A DNA stretch of 64,000 nt, taken from assembly GCF_001431405.1 (NCBI RefSeq), contig NZ_LDJL01000011.1, positions 372,001 through 436,000 of the forward strand, written 5' to 3'. Within the stretch, counting starts at the first letter, position 1. Each line of letters starts with the position of its first letter. This document shows positions 50,883 to 63,345 of this stretch, one piece after another. The notes under the pieces were generated by a model, which was not told the DNA's origin, did no database searches, and saw only the letters and a program-made list of their open reading frames with translations. Source of the DNA: Pseudoxanthomonas dokdonensis. Its GTDB lineage: Bacteria > Pseudomonadota > Gammaproteobacteria > Xanthomonadales > Xanthomonadaceae. Both the position numbers and the translations under genes were made by a program.

Positions 50883-51448
50883 CAATGCACCCCGAACTGC
50901 CGCAGCAGCTGCATGGTCTGGTAGAGAGGCAGGCCCATCACCCCGGAATAACTGCCGGACAGATGCACGACAAAACGTTCCGCACCGCCCTGGATCGCGT
51001 AGCCGCCAGCCTTGCCCATCGGCTCGCCGCTGGCCACGTATTCGTCGATGTCAGCCGCGTCGATCTCGGCAAAGCGCACTTCCGACATCGATACCGCCTG
51101 CGCTTCGCGACCGGCATCGACCAGCGACACCGCCGAGATGACCCGGTGGGTGCGCCCGGACAGGCGTCGCAGCATCGCCGCCGCATCGGCCTGATCGACC
51201 GGCTTGCCGAACACTTCGTCGTCCAGCACCACCTCGGTATCGGCCCCAAGCACGCAGGCGCTGGCATTGCCCTGCACCGCCAACAGCCCGGCCCCGGCTT
51301 TTTCGCGCGCGACCCGGCGCACGTAATCCTCCGGCGCTTCGCCGGGCTGGCGCACTTCCGGGATGTCGATGTCCAGCAAGCCGAACGGCTGGCCGAGGCG
51401 GGTCAGCAGTTCAGCGCGGCGGGGGGATTTGGAAGCCAGATAAATCAT
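50882..51448 (-). CDS. maf: Maf-family nucleotide pyrophosphatase
   Basis: Maf proteins hydrolyse non-canonical or modified nucleoside triphosphates (dTTP/UTP-type here by family). The 188-residue protein has [18 protein letters not shown] and [16 protein letters not shown], with conserved metal-binding acidic residues. On the minus strand TATTCT ends 7 nt before the ATG and there is no Shine-Dalgarno, so the mRNA may be leaderless. It heads the maf-rng-yhdP-tldD cluster. Confidence 0.95.
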   Translation of the reverse strand: MIYLASKSPRRAELLTRLGQPFGLLDIDIPEVRQPGEAPEDYVRRVAREKAGAGLLAVQGNASACVLGADTEVVLDDEVFGKPVDQADAAAMLRRLSGRTHRVISAVSLVDAGREAQAVSMSEVRFAEIDAADIDEYVASGEPMGKAGGYAIQGGAERFVVHLSGSYSGVMGLPLYQTMQLLRQFGVH

Positions 51449-51455
51449 CTGTTAA

Positions 51456-51461
51456 AGAATA
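51456..51461 (-). promoter_or_regulatory. -10-like element adjoining maf start
   Basis: Minus-strand TATTCT is 7 nt from the maf ATG with no ribosome-binding site between, suggesting a leaderless transcript. The -35 is unclear. Confidence 0.4.
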
Positions 51462-51606
51462 ACCCGCCACGCCTGACTGAATGCTTCTTGAGCCGGCACT
51501 TTGCCCCGGCAACCCCGCCCGGCCTCACAGCGCGTTCATCGTTTACTGAACAGGCTGGGCCATCATCGCCCGGCTTGAACGCCCCTACCGGCCACAAGGA
51601 GCCACC

Positions 51607-52338
51607 ATGCATTCCACGTTGCGTCCCATCCTGCTCGCCCTGTCCCTTGCTCTAGGAGTCGCCCACATGCCTGCCCAGGCCCAGACCATGCCCAGCTACG
51701 CGGTATCCGCCGACGGCACGCTGTTGAATGTATCGGCGCAGGCCGAAGCCTCACGGGTGCCGGATGTGGCCACGCTGTCGGCCGGCGTGGTCACCCAGGC
51801 CGCCGACGGCAACGCCGCGATGCGCCAGAACGCCGAACAGATGAGCCAGGTCACCGCCGCCATCAAGAAGGCCGGCATCCCCGACCGCGACGTGCAGACC
51901 AGTGGCGTCAACCTCAACCCGCAATACCGCTACGCCGACAACGAGGCACCGAAAATCACCGGCTACCAGGCCAGCAATACGGTCAACCTGAAAGTCCGCG
52001 ACGTGACCAGGCTGGGCGAAGTACTGGATGCACTGGCGGCGGTCGGCGCCAACCAGATCAACGGCCCCAGCTTTGAAATCGACAAGCCGGAGCCGGTCTA
52101 TGACGAAGCGCGGCTGGCCGCGCTGGAGAAAGCACAGGCACGCGCGCAGACCTATGCCAGGGCGCTTGGCCTGCGGGTGCGCCGCATCGTCAGCATTTCC
52201 GAAGGTGGCGGCGGTGGCTTCCAGCCGCGTCCGATGATGATGGCCAAGGCCATGGACCGCGCCGAATCGACGCCGGTGGCGCCGGGCGAAACCACCTTGT
52301 CGGTCAACCTCGACGTGGTTTTCGAACTGGGCAAGTAA
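51607..52338 (+). CDS. SIMPL-domain (DUF541) periplasmic protein
   Basis: This 243-residue protein has a signal peptide (HSTLRPILLALSLALGVAHM, likely cleaved after AQA). The rest is a SIMPL/DUF541 domain: LLNVSAQAEASRVPDVATLS, GIPDRDVQTSGVNLNPQY and ISEGGGGGFQP. Such periplasmic or outer-membrane-associated proteins form oligomers and are linked to oxidative stress resistance (YggE), but the biochemical role is unsettled. AAGGAG lies shortly before the ATG. Confidence 0.9.
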   Translation: MHSTLRPILLALSLALGVAHMPAQAQTMPSYAVSADGTLLNVSAQAEASRVPDVATLSAGVVTQAADGNAAMRQNAEQMSQVTAAIKKAGIPDRDVQTSGVNLNPQYRYADNEAPKITGYQASNTVNLKVRDVTRLGEVLDALAAVGANQINGPSFEIDKPEPVYDEARLAALEKAQARAQTYARALGLRVRRIVSISEGGGGGFQPRPMMMAKAMDRAESTPVAPGETTLSVNLDVVFELGK

Positions 52339-52362
52339 GCCGGTCCTGCGTGTTTCACTTCA

Positions 52363-52388
52363 CAACGGCACCTGCGGGTGCCGTTGTT
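52363..52388 (+). terminator. Probable terminator after the SIMPL gene
   Basis: A perfect 10-bp stem CAACGGCACC / GGTGCCGTTG with a TGCG loop is followed by TTGTCT, only weakly T-rich, 25 bp after the stop. The remaining ~165 bp before the TonB-like gene show no clear promoter. Confidence 0.65.
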
Positions 52389-52553
52389 GTCTATGCTGTC
52401 GGCCGGGCCGCTACCAGCGGTCTGACTTGTACAGGCGCCGGCACAGGCGCAATCTGGGCTGGCGGCGGCTGCGCCCAACCCCATTGGTCGCACTGGCGCG
52501 TTGGCAAGACCATGAGCGTGATGCGCACGCTCTATCTACAACGGAGGTGGACC

Positions 52554-53225
52554 ATGGTTCGTGCATTGCCTTTCGATTCCGAGACCCGCGTCAATCCCGG
52601 CCGCGTAATGGCCATCTTCACCGCCATCGCGGTGCATGTCGCCGCACTGCTGATGTTGCTGGTGCCGCTGGCATCGGTGCCGCCGGACATTACGCCGCGA
52701 CCTGACAAACCAACCATTCGTTTCTACACCCGCCCGCTGCCACCACCGGTGGTCCCGGTGGCGCCGGCGACACCCAGACCAGTGCAGCCGGTCACCGTCG
52801 AACGCACGCAGGCCGCCACGCCGAAGCCGCCGGCGATAACGGTCAACCCAGCGGTTTCACCTGTTTTCGATGCCCGCGCGATTGATCTGCCGGCGCAGGA
52901 CCCGGTCGCCGATGCCGGCCCCGAAGCGCCGGTAAGCAGTGGGCCGATAGCCGCGGGCCAACTGCAATACGTCAGCGCACCGGCGCCGGGCTATCCCCGC
53001 GATGCCCTCCGCGATCACGCGCAGGGCACGGTGATGCTGAGGGTGCTGGTGGACAGTGACGGCACGCCGCTGGAAGTCAGCATCGAAACCAGCAGTGGCA
53101 ACCGCTCACTGGATCGCAAGGCACAGCAGCAGGTGCTGAAGCACTGGCGGTTCAAGCCAGCCTTCAGCAATGGACAGGCCGTGCAGTCCTACGGACTGGT
53201 GCCGATCCAGTTCAGCCTGCAATAG
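52554..53225 (+). CDS. TonB-like energy transducer
   Basis: The protein has 223 residues. A single membrane anchor lies near residues 18-42 (VMAIFTAIAVHVAALLMLLV). A Pro-rich spacer (~45-110) follows, then a TonB C-terminal domain (APGYPRDALRDHAQGTVMLR, VSIETSSGNRSLDRKAQQQV). TonB couples the proton-motive force to outer-membrane receptors. Xanthomonads have many paralogues, and no exbB/exbD lies nearby, so the partner is unknown. The start ATG has ACGGAGG upstream. In-frame upstream ATGs lack a good site. Confidence 0.9.
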   Translation: MVRALPFDSETRVNPGRVMAIFTAIAVHVAALLMLLVPLASVPPDITPRPDKPTIRFYTRPLPPPVVPVAPATPRPVQPVTVERTQAATPKPPAITVNPAVSPVFDARAIDLPAQDPVADAGPEAPVSSGPIAAGQLQYVSAPAPGYPRDALRDHAQGTVMLRVLVDSDGTPLEVSIETSSGNRSLDRKAQQQVLKHWRFKPAFSNGQAVQSYGLVPIQFSLQ

Positions 53226-53246
53226 CCGCAATGACTGCAGGAAAAA

Positions 53247-53273
53247 ACAAAACCCGCCGCTGGCGGGTTTTGT
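53247..53273. terminator. Bidirectional terminator between the TonB-like gene and rlmH
   Basis: A 12-bp stem ACAAAACCCGCC / GGCGGGTTTTGT with a GCT loop lies between convergent genes. On the minus strand it is followed by a clear TTTTTT, so it best serves the leuS-rlmH cluster. Confidence 0.9.
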
Positions 53274-53314
53274 CCTGTATGGCTGGTAGCGAAGACACGC
53301 GCCGCGGGTGCGGG

Positions 53315-53785
53315 CTACGCGCGATGGTAGGGGTGGTTGGCCAGCATCGCCGCGGCCCGGTAGACCTGCTCCACTACCACCAGCCGCGCCAGCATGTGCG
53401 GCAACGTCAACGGCCCCAGCGACCAGGTTTCATGCGCGCTGGCGAGCACATCCGTGGCATGGCCTTCTGGCCCGCCAATCAGGAACGCCAGGTCACTGCC
53501 CAGACTGCGCCAGTGTTCGAGACGCTGCGAGAGTTGTTCGGACGAGTGTTGCTTGCCGGTGACTTCCAAAGCGATGACGTGTGCGTTCTTGGGCAATGCC
53601 GCCAGCACCCGCTTGCCTTCCTCATCGATGGCGCGCTGGCCATCGCGGCCTTTGCCACGCAAGCCGGGCTGCACTTCCACCAGCTCGAACGGCAACCAGT
53701 GCGAGAGGCGCTTCTGGTAGTCGGCAAATCCCTGAGCGACCCAGGCCGGGGCGCGTTCGCCAGTGGCAATCAGGCGCGCTTTCAT
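53315..53785 (-). CDS. rlmH: 23S rRNA pseudouridine-1915 N3-methyltransferase
   Basis: RlmH is a SPOUT methyltransferase acting on helix 69 of 70S ribosomes. The 156-residue protein has ALEVTGKQHSSEQLSQRL, FLIGGPEGH (SAM-binding knot) and LGPLTLPHMLARLVVVEQVYRA. It is downstream of rsfS, as in most proteobacteria. Confidence 0.97.
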   Translation of the reverse strand: MKARLIATGERAPAWVAQGFADYQKRLSHWLPFELVEVQPGLRGKGRDGQRAIDEEGKRVLAALPKNAHVIALEVTGKQHSSEQLSQRLEHWRSLGSDLAFLIGGPEGHATDVLASAHETWSLGPLTLPHMLARLVVVEQVYRAAAMLANHPYHRA

Positions 53786-53811
53786 CGTCGGCCTGCGTTC
53801 ACCCCGGCGAC

Positions 53812-54228
53812 TTACAACCGGGATTCGTCGGCGGTTTCCAGATCGTCCGGATCCTGATCACCGACCGTCCACAGACGCTCCAGCGCGTAGAACTCGCGCA
53901 CCCGTGGCAGCATGATGTGGACCAGCACGTCGCCCAGATCGACCAGTACCCATTCGGCTTCGCGTTCACCTTCCACGCCCAGCGGCATGACGTCCAGCTT
54001 CTTGGCGAACTTGACCACCTCGTTGGCAATCGACTTGACGTGGCGGGTCGAGGTACCGGAGGCAATCACCATGTAATCGGCGACGCTGGACTTGCCGCGC
54101 ACATCGATTTCAATCACGTCCTTGGCCTTGAGCTCGTTGACGGCGGCATGCACCGTGGCCAGCAGTTCGGGCAGCGCTGGCGGAGGACTGGGAAGACGGG
54201 TCTTGATGACGTGGGCTTGGCTGGACAA
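53812..54228 (-). CDS. rsfS: Ribosomal silencing factor RsfS
   Basis: RsfS binds L14 and blocks subunit joining in starvation. The 138-residue protein has LKAKDVIEIDVRGKSSVADY and SIANEVVKFAKKLDVMPLGVEGE. The apparent start is TTG (MSSQAHVIKTRLPSPPP). The N-terminal ~20 residues extend beyond the Escherichia coli protein, but the reading frame remains open and a TATAAT lies 30 bp upstream. nadD precedes it, the conserved order. Confidence 0.93.
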   Translation of the reverse strand: MSSQAHVIKTRLPSPPPALPELLATVHAAVNELKAKDVIEIDVRGKSSVADYMVIASGTSTRHVKSIANEVVKFAKKLDVMPLGVEGEREAEWVLVDLGDVLVHIMLPRVREFYALERLWTVGDQDPDDLETADESRL

Positions 54229-54257
54229 AGGCTTATCGGCTCTGGGAATGCGCGTCG

Positions 54258-54263
54258 ATTATA
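54258..54263 (-). promoter_or_regulatory. -10 element upstream of rsfS
   Basis: A minus-strand consensus TATAAT lies in the 40-bp nadD-rsfS gap, 30 nt before the rsfS start. No clear -35 is seen. It suggests an internal promoter for rsfS-rlmH. Confidence 0.45.
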
Positions 54264-54268
54264 ACGGA

Positions 54269-54949
54269 CTAGGATTGCGCCGACGTGAGGTAGAGCCGGT
54301 GCTGGCGGATGTAGGCGGCCACCGCTGCCGGCAGCAGCTGCTCCCAGCCTTGCCCGGCGGCGATCCGCCGGCGCACCTCGCTGGCCGATTCCGGCTGCAG
54401 CGGCTGGTGCAGGCGGTACACCCCGCCGGCCGCGGATGCCAGCAGCGCCGTCGGCGAGCCAAGCCATCTACCGTCCAGCTGCTGTTGCAGCGGCGGCCGC
54501 AGCTCACCGTCCAGCGGCGAGCCCGGCCGTGGCGCGACCACGAAATGGGTCAGGTCGAACAAGGCCCGCCACTCACGCCAGTCGGGCAGGCCGATCAGGC
54601 TGTCGGCGCCAATCAACAGTGCAATCGGTACCCGCGGTCCGACTTCGTGGCGAATCTGCCGCAGCGTGTCGATGCTGTACGAAGGCATCTGCGGCTGCGC
54701 ATCGGCGCGTTGCAGCTCGCGTCGATCCAGCACCAGCCCATCGATGCCCGCGATCGCCAGCGCCACCATTTCGGCGCGCTGGCCGGCGTCGGCGCCCGGC
54801 GCTGGACGATGCGGCGGATCGGCGGCCGGCATCAGCCGGATATCGGCGCCCAGCTCGTCGCGGGCGGCGCAGGCAATCGCCAGGTGACCGTCATGGATCG
54901 GATCAAAGGTACCGCCGTAGAAGATCTGCAACGGCGATGGCCCGCGCAT
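54269..54949 (-). CDS. nadD: Nicotinate-nucleotide adenylyltransferase
   Basis: NadD makes deamido-NAD from nicotinate mononucleotide and ATP. The 226-residue protein has IFYGGTFDPIHDGHLAIA (GxFxPxHxGH nucleotidyltransferase motif), PSYSIDTLRQI and a C-terminal SASEVRRRI in place of the common ISSTxIR. It starts 3 bp after holA ends. Confidence 0.95.
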   Translation of the reverse strand: MRGPSPLQIFYGGTFDPIHDGHLAIACAARDELGADIRLMPAADPPHRPAPGADAGQRAEMVALAIAGIDGLVLDRRELQRADAQPQMPSYSIDTLRQIRHEVGPRVPIALLIGADSLIGLPDWREWRALFDLTHFVVAPRPGSPLDGELRPPLQQQLDGRWLGSPTALLASAAGGVYRLHQPLQPESASEVRRRIAAGQGWEQLLPAAVAAYIRQHRLYLTSAQS

Positions 54950-54952
54950 CGC

Positions 54953-55987
54953 TCAGGCCACCAGCAGGCGCAGGGCCTTGGCATCGGCCACCGCCAGCAG
55001 CAGCCGCTCCATCGCCACCCAGGGGTCTCCTGCGGCGCGGCCCTTGGCCATCCGATCCACCCGCGAGGCCTCGGCGACGAAGCGGTCCCAGCGCAGCGGG
55101 TTGGCATGTCGTTGCAGCGCGCGCTTGAACGGTGCCTGGCGGCTTTCCCAGATGCCCTGCGCCTTCATTTCCGCGCCGAGATTGCCACCGCTGGCCTGGC
55201 AGCGCGCCAGGGCGGCGGTGCGCAGCAATTCCTTGCTGATCATCGGCATCAGGCCGGCGACCATGTCGCCTTCGGCACGCAGGCCCTGGATGATGCGTGA
55301 CACCTGGCCGCCCTGCCCGGCCAGCATCGCGTCGGTCAACCGGAACACGTCGTAGCGCGCGGCATCGGCGACCAGCGATTGCATCGCCTCGGCATCCAGG
55401 GTCTGTTCGCCGGCCAGCAGCGCCAGCTTGTCGATTTCCTGGGCAGCGGCCAGCAGGTTGCCTTCGACCCGTTCGGTCAGCACCAGCGCCGCCTCACGGT
55501 CGGCACGCACGCCGCGGCTGCGCAACCGGCTCTCGACCCAACCCTGCAATTCGTGTGGTTTGATCGCCCATGCCACTGCAATCACGCCGATGCGGGCGAT
55601 GGCGTCGGCCCATTTGCCGTGATGGGCCTTGCTCCATTCGCCGGCGGTAATCAGCAGGATCACATCGGGTGGCGGATTGGCGCAGAAACGGCTGATGACA
55701 TCGGCACCGTCCTTGCCCGGCTTGCCGGTCGGCAGGCGGATTTCGACCAGCCGCTGGCTGCTGAAAAGACTCGGTGCGTTGAAGGCCTGGTCGAGCTGGT
55801 TCCAGTCGAAATCGCGTCCCGAGGCGTCAAACACCTCGCGCTCGCTGATGCCCTGGGCACGCGCCAGGTTGCGCACGCCGTCGGCGGCTTCCAGCACCCG
55901 CAAGGTCTCCGGGCCTGCGATCAGGTAGACCGGATGCAGTGCTTCGGTTGCCGCGCGAGCTGCCAGTTGCTCGGGTTTGAGTTCCAC
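54953..55987 (-). CDS. holA: DNA polymerase III delta subunit
   Basis: HolA is the clamp-opening subunit of the clamp loader. The 344-residue protein begins at GTG (MELKPEQLAARAATEALHPV), directly abutting the lptE stop (TGAGTG). VYLIAGPETLRVLEAAD, GDFDWNQ-type residues and the long helical C-terminal collar domain fit the family. Confidence 0.95.
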   Translation of the reverse strand: MELKPEQLAARAATEALHPVYLIAGPETLRVLEAADGVRNLARAQGISEREVFDASGRDFDWNQLDQAFNAPSLFSSQRLVEIRLPTGKPGKDGADVISRFCANPPPDVILLITAGEWSKAHHGKWADAIARIGVIAVAWAIKPHELQGWVESRLRSRGVRADREAALVLTERVEGNLLAAAQEIDKLALLAGEQTLDAEAMQSLVADAARYDVFRLTDAMLAGQGGQVSRIIQGLRAEGDMVAGLMPMISKELLRTAALARCQASGGNLGAEMKAQGIWESRQAPFKRALQRHANPLRWDRFVAEASRVDRMAKGRAAGDPWVAMERLLLAVADAKALRLLVA

Positions 55988-56695
55988 TCAGGTCGGGTCG
56001 TCGCTGTGGGCCGGTTCAACCGCGGGGCTGGCTTCCACCGGCGCCGGCATGGCCTCGCTGGCCGCCGGCGGCTGCGCTTCCAGCTGCAGTGAGGCCGGGG
56101 CGTCGCCATCCTGCGCCGGTGCCGGCATCGTCATCTCTTCGCTGTCGCTGGTGCTGGTGCTGGTGGGAGCCGCCGGATCCTGGACCGGATTCTGCAGGCG
56201 CGCACGCACCACGCTGTCGACCCGGCGCAGGATAGAGGCGGCCATTTCGCGGCGCAGCTCTTCGGCCAGGATTTCGCGCTCGGTATCGGTACCGGTCGCG
56301 TTCTGCGGCGGCGACACGTAGTCACGCGACAGTTCAATCACCTGCTGTGGCACCAGCACGCTGCCATCGGCACGGGTCAGCATGAAGATGGCGGCGAAGC
56401 GCAGACTGTATTCCTGGGCACGGCCATTGGCGTCGATGGCAATCGCGCGATTGCCCCAGCGTTCGGAAATGATGCTCAGCGCGGCCACGTCGGTGGCGTC
56501 TTCCGGGGCGATGCTGGCACCGGAGGCGCGCAGGCCGTTGGCGACCTGTTCGGCCAGGGTGCTGTATGACGTGCGCGAGGTCACCTGCACCGGGCCGACG
56601 TCGGCCGGCAACATGATGCGGCTGCGCAGATGGAAGCCGCAACCGCTGACGATGGCGATCAGCGCGGCGAGCAGGGAAATTCGGAATAGGGTCAT
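55988..56695 (-). CDS. lptE: LPS assembly lipoprotein LptE
   Basis: LptE plugs and assembles the LptD outer-membrane pore. The 235-residue precursor starts MTLFRISLLAALIAIVSGCG with a lipobox around Ser-Gly-Cys (Cys at residue 19). An LptE fold follows (GFHLRSRIMLPADVGPVQV, QEYSLRFAAIFMLTRADGS). The last ~60 residues are a Pro/Ala/Glu-rich tail not found in Escherichia coli LptE. The open extension upstream of the signal peptide is not used. It lies 131 bp downstream of leuS. Confidence 0.94.
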   Translation of the reverse strand: MTLFRISLLAALIAIVSGCGFHLRSRIMLPADVGPVQVTSRTSYSTLAEQVANGLRASGASIAPEDATDVAALSIISERWGNRAIAIDANGRAQEYSLRFAAIFMLTRADGSVLVPQQVIELSRDYVSPPQNATGTDTEREILAEELRREMAASILRRVDSVVRARLQNPVQDPAAPTSTSTSDSEEMTMPAPAQDGDAPASLQLEAQPPAASEAMPAPVEASPAVEPAHSDDPT

Positions 56696-56826
56696 GGGCG
56701 AAGTCTGGACGAGCCCGGCGTGGGCGGCAAGGGCGGGAGATGTGACGGCACTGCCAGCCTGCCCGAAAGTGCGTGAACGTGGCTTGAGAGTCGCGTTCCG
56801 CACCGTCTGGCCGCCCGGCATCATGC

Positions 56827-59571
<2,745 letters not shown>

Positions 59572-59587
59572 TCAATCGGGGAATCGC

Positions 59588-60910
<1,323 letters not shown>

Positions 60911-60950
60911 GCCGCCAGTCGCCATGCCGCGACGGCTTCGTGTGTCGGTG

Positions 60951-61613
60951 TCAACGCGCCGCCCGCGCTGCCACGCAAAGCCATAGCAGCCATAGCCCGT
61001 AGGCCAGCCGTTGGGCGATGCCACCGGGCAGGAACGAAACCCCGAACAGCACCATCACCAGTACGCCCAGCGCGGCAACCCGGCTGATCGCCGCCAGCAA
61101 GGTCCATTGCGGTTGCCCGCGCAGGCCCCAGGCCAGCAATCCAGCGCCGGCGACGAACGCGACCCACCACAACATCCAGGCGGTGGCATGCAGGCGGCTG
61201 GCGTGGTTGTTGAGATCTTCGATGTCCAGCGGCAACAGGCCCAGGGCAATGAAGCCCAGCGCCGACAGGAACAGCAGCTGCGCGCCAATCTTCACCGTCC
61301 ACGGCGCCGTGTGTGGCAGGCGCCGGCGCAGATCCATCGCCACCACCCCGGCCAGCACGCCCGGCAGCACCAGTCCCAGCAGGTTGAATGCCAAGCCGTG
61401 CGGCAGGCCGATGCCACCAAGCAGATCAACCGGGTGCAGGACGTGCGAGTAGCCCTTCAACGCGGCGCCGAAGCCCACCGCGCTGGCAATGAACACCACG
61501 GTGGCGGCCAGGCCGAGATGTTTGAGTGCGTGATTGATCCTTGGGTCCACCGTGTCCGCCGTTGCCTGGATGAAGAGAGTTGCGTCGCCTTGCGGCGATT
61601 CGCCAGCCGCCAT
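60951..61613 (-). CDS. DUF998-like integral membrane protein
   Basis: This 220-residue protein has about six hydrophobic segments, for example LGLAATVVFIASAVGFGAAL, NLLGLVLPGVLAGVVAMDL, ARSVAALGVLVMVLFGVSFL-type and a last helix near the C-terminus. PVDLLGGIGLPHGLAFN and LPLDIEDLNNHASRLHATAW suggest DUF998. The function is unknown. The first ~30 residues are soluble, and the true start could be at a later codon. It is convergent with the amidohydrolase and divergent from cnoX. Confidence 0.75.
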   Translation of the reverse strand: MAAGESPQGDATLFIQATADTVDPRINHALKHLGLAATVVFIASAVGFGAALKGYSHVLHPVDLLGGIGLPHGLAFNLLGLVLPGVLAGVVAMDLRRRLPHTAPWTVKIGAQLLFLSALGFIALGLLPLDIEDLNNHASRLHATAWMLWWVAFVAGAGLLAWGLRGQPQWTLLAAISRVAALGVLVMVLFGVSFLPGGIAQRLAYGLWLLWLCVAARAAR

Positions 61614-61749
61614 GATAGTGGCTGCGCGGCGTCCGCCGCTGAGCGATCAACACCCGGCGGAGGCGGAGCGATGCCCGCGGGCCACCGGCAACTTGACTCT
61701 GGCCCCTGCCGCCACCATGTATGCCGGCAACCACCGACAGGTAAATTCC

Positions 61750-62610
61750 ATGAGCGAACTTCCCCACGTTTTCGACGCCACCACCGAAACCTTTGAGGCC
61801 GACGTCCTGCAGAAGTCGTTGCAGGTGCCGGTGCTGGTGGATTTCTGGGCTACCTGGTGCGGGCCGTGCAAGACGCTGGGGCCGATCCTGGAAAAACTGG
61901 CGGGTGAATACCACGGTGCGTTCGAGCTGGCCAAGGTCGACGTCGACAAGGAGCAGCAGATCGCCGCCGCGTTCCAGATCCGCTCGGTGCCGACCGTGTT
62001 CCTGGTCAAGGATGGACAGATCGTCGACGGCTTCCCCGGCGCCCTGCCGGAAGGCCAGCTGCGCGAATTCCTGTCCAAGCACGGCGTGCTGCCAGCCGCC
62101 GCAGCCAATGACGAGGCGCCGGTCGAAGCGGCACCGCTGGACCCGCATGCCGAAGTCCTGCGGCTGCGCGCGGCGGTCGAGGCCGAGCCGGACAAGGACG
62201 ACCTGAAACTGGATCTGGCGCTGGCGCTGCTGAAGACCGGCGCCATCAGCGAGGCCGACAAACTGCTGCAGGCCCTGCCAGCCAACCTGGCCACCGACGA
62301 ACGCGCGGTACGCGCCCATGCCCGGCTGGCGTTTGCCAACGCGGTCAAGGATGCGCCGCCGGTGGAAGTGCTGGAAGCGGCCATCGCCGCCGATCCGAAA
62401 GATCTGCGCGCGCGCCATCTGCTTGGCGTACAGCACCTGGTTGCCGGCCGTTCGCAGGCCGCACTGGATCAGTTCCTGGAGATGCTGCGGCTGGATCGCG
62501 GCTTCGAGGAAGGCTTGCCGCGCAAGGCACTGGTCGATGCGTTCCTGGTCATCGAAGACGACGCACTGGTCAGCAACTACCGGCGCAAGATGTCCTCGCT
62601 ACTGTTCTAA
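61750..62610 (+). CDS. cnoX: CnoX/YbbN-type thioredoxin with TPR tail
   Basis: This 286-residue protein has a thioredoxin domain with an intact WCGPC active site (residues ~36-40, VPVLVDFWATWCGPCKTLG). From about residue 120 a TPR-like helical region follows (DPHAEVLRLRAAVEAEPDKD, RARHLLGVQHLVAGRSQAAL). This is the YbbN/CnoX architecture, a chaperedoxin that shields and hands proteins to GroEL. In Escherichia coli the motif is SxHC and redox-inactive, whereas here both cysteines are present. An upstream in-frame extension overlapping the divergent gene is not used. Confidence 0.92.
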   Translation: MSELPHVFDATTETFEADVLQKSLQVPVLVDFWATWCGPCKTLGPILEKLAGEYHGAFELAKVDVDKEQQIAAAFQIRSVPTVFLVKDGQIVDGFPGALPEGQLREFLSKHGVLPAAAANDEAPVEAAPLDPHAEVLRLRAAVEAEPDKDDLKLDLALALLKTGAISEADKLLQALPANLATDERAVRAHARLAFANAVKDAPPVEVLEAAIAADPKDLRARHLLGVQHLVAGRSQAALDQFLEMLRLDRGFEEGLPRKALVDAFLVIEDDALVSNYRRKMSSLLF

Positions 62611-62611
62611 G

Positions 62612-62633
62612 GTAGAGCGGAGCTTGCTCCGCT
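62612..62633 (+). repeat. GTAG-headed REP-like palindrome, copy 3
   Basis: GTAG is followed by an 8-bp palindrome AGCGGAGC-TT-GCTCCGCT right after the cnoX stop. It is the exact reverse complement of the elements at 3556 and 62749, so it forms an inverted pair with the latter. Confidence 0.75.
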
Positions 62634-62748
62634 GCCTCCTACGCTCCGCTGTCCGCACGCTCCGCTATCCGCTGGAGGCTCCGCTGCCTCTCCGCTGACT
62701 CCGTTGTTTGCGACGACATCCGCGTCCTTACCGCATGACCGATGCGCC
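62634..62748. repeat. Degenerate run of GCTCCGCT fragments between two REP copies
   Basis: GCTCCGCT recurs three times (near 62643, 62658 and 62679), with shorter CCGCT/CTCCG fragments, between the two inverted REP copies. It looks like decayed or expanded REP half-sites. No reading frame or promoter is seen. Confidence 0.55.
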
Positions 62749-62770
62749 AGCGGAGCAAGCTCCGCTCTAC
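62749..62770 (-). repeat. GTAG-headed REP-like palindrome, copy 4
   Basis: AGCGGAGC-AA-GCTCCGCT ends in CTAC, the inverted partner of copy 3. It is identical to copy 1 at 3556-3577, 59 kb away. Confidence 0.75.
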
Positions 62771-62837
62771 GGGAGGGGAGCCACATACGGGTGCGTAGGG
62801 TATCCTGCGCATCCGCTTCATCCCTCCGCCGCCAGCC

Positions 62838-63305
62838 ATGAAACCCTCCCGCCTGCGCCATCTGTTCAATTTCTGGCCACCGTTCCTGTTCACCGGCATC
62901 CATGTCACCGAACTGGCCGACGACTGGCGCCAGGCGCGGGTCGAGCTGCGGATACGGCCGTGGAACCGGAACTATGTCGGCACCCATTTCGGCGGCAGTC
63001 TGTTCGCGATGACCGACCCGTTCTGGATGATCATGGTCAAGGAGTGCCTGGGCCGGGACTATTACGTCTGGGACAAGGCCGCCGAGATTGAATTCGTCAG
63101 CCCCGGCCGCGGCACCCTGCATGCGCAGTTCCGCGTCGACGCCGAACTGCTCGAATCCTTGTGTGATGCCGCTGCCGCCGGCGACAAGGTCCTGCGCTGG
63201 TTGCCGGTCGACGTGCTCAACGAGCGCAGTGAAATCGTCGCCCGCATCCGCAAGCAGATCTATGTGCGGCTGAAACCGGAAAAACGTCCCTCGCCCAGCG
63301 CTTGA
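62838..63305 (+). CDS. DUF4442 hotdog-fold protein
   Basis: This 155-residue protein has NFWPPFLFTGIHVTELADDW, then the diagnostic RPWNRNYVGTHFGGSLFAM. The latter corresponds to the PxxRN-xxG-xxFGG core of DUF4442, a thioesterase-like hotdog family. No catalytic assignment is possible and the substrate is unknown. TATCCT near 62799 may be its -10. Confidence 0.88.
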   Translation: MKPSRLRHLFNFWPPFLFTGIHVTELADDWRQARVELRIRPWNRNYVGTHFGGSLFAMTDPFWMIMVKECLGRDYYVWDKAAEIEFVSPGRGTLHAQFRVDAELLESLCDAAAAGDKVLRWLPVDVLNERSEIVARIRKQIYVRLKPEKRPSPSA

Positions 63306-63333
63306 GGCAGCGTTGGACAAGTCCGGCAAGCCT

Positions 63334-63339
63334 TACAAT
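63334..63339 (+). promoter_or_regulatory. -10-like element adjoining the DUF502 gene start
   Basis: TACAAT ends 6 nt before the ATG with no Shine-Dalgarno, consistent with a leaderless mRNA. A TTGGAC lies 15 bp upstream, slightly short for a -35. Confidence 0.4.
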
Positions 63340-63345
63340 GGCGGC

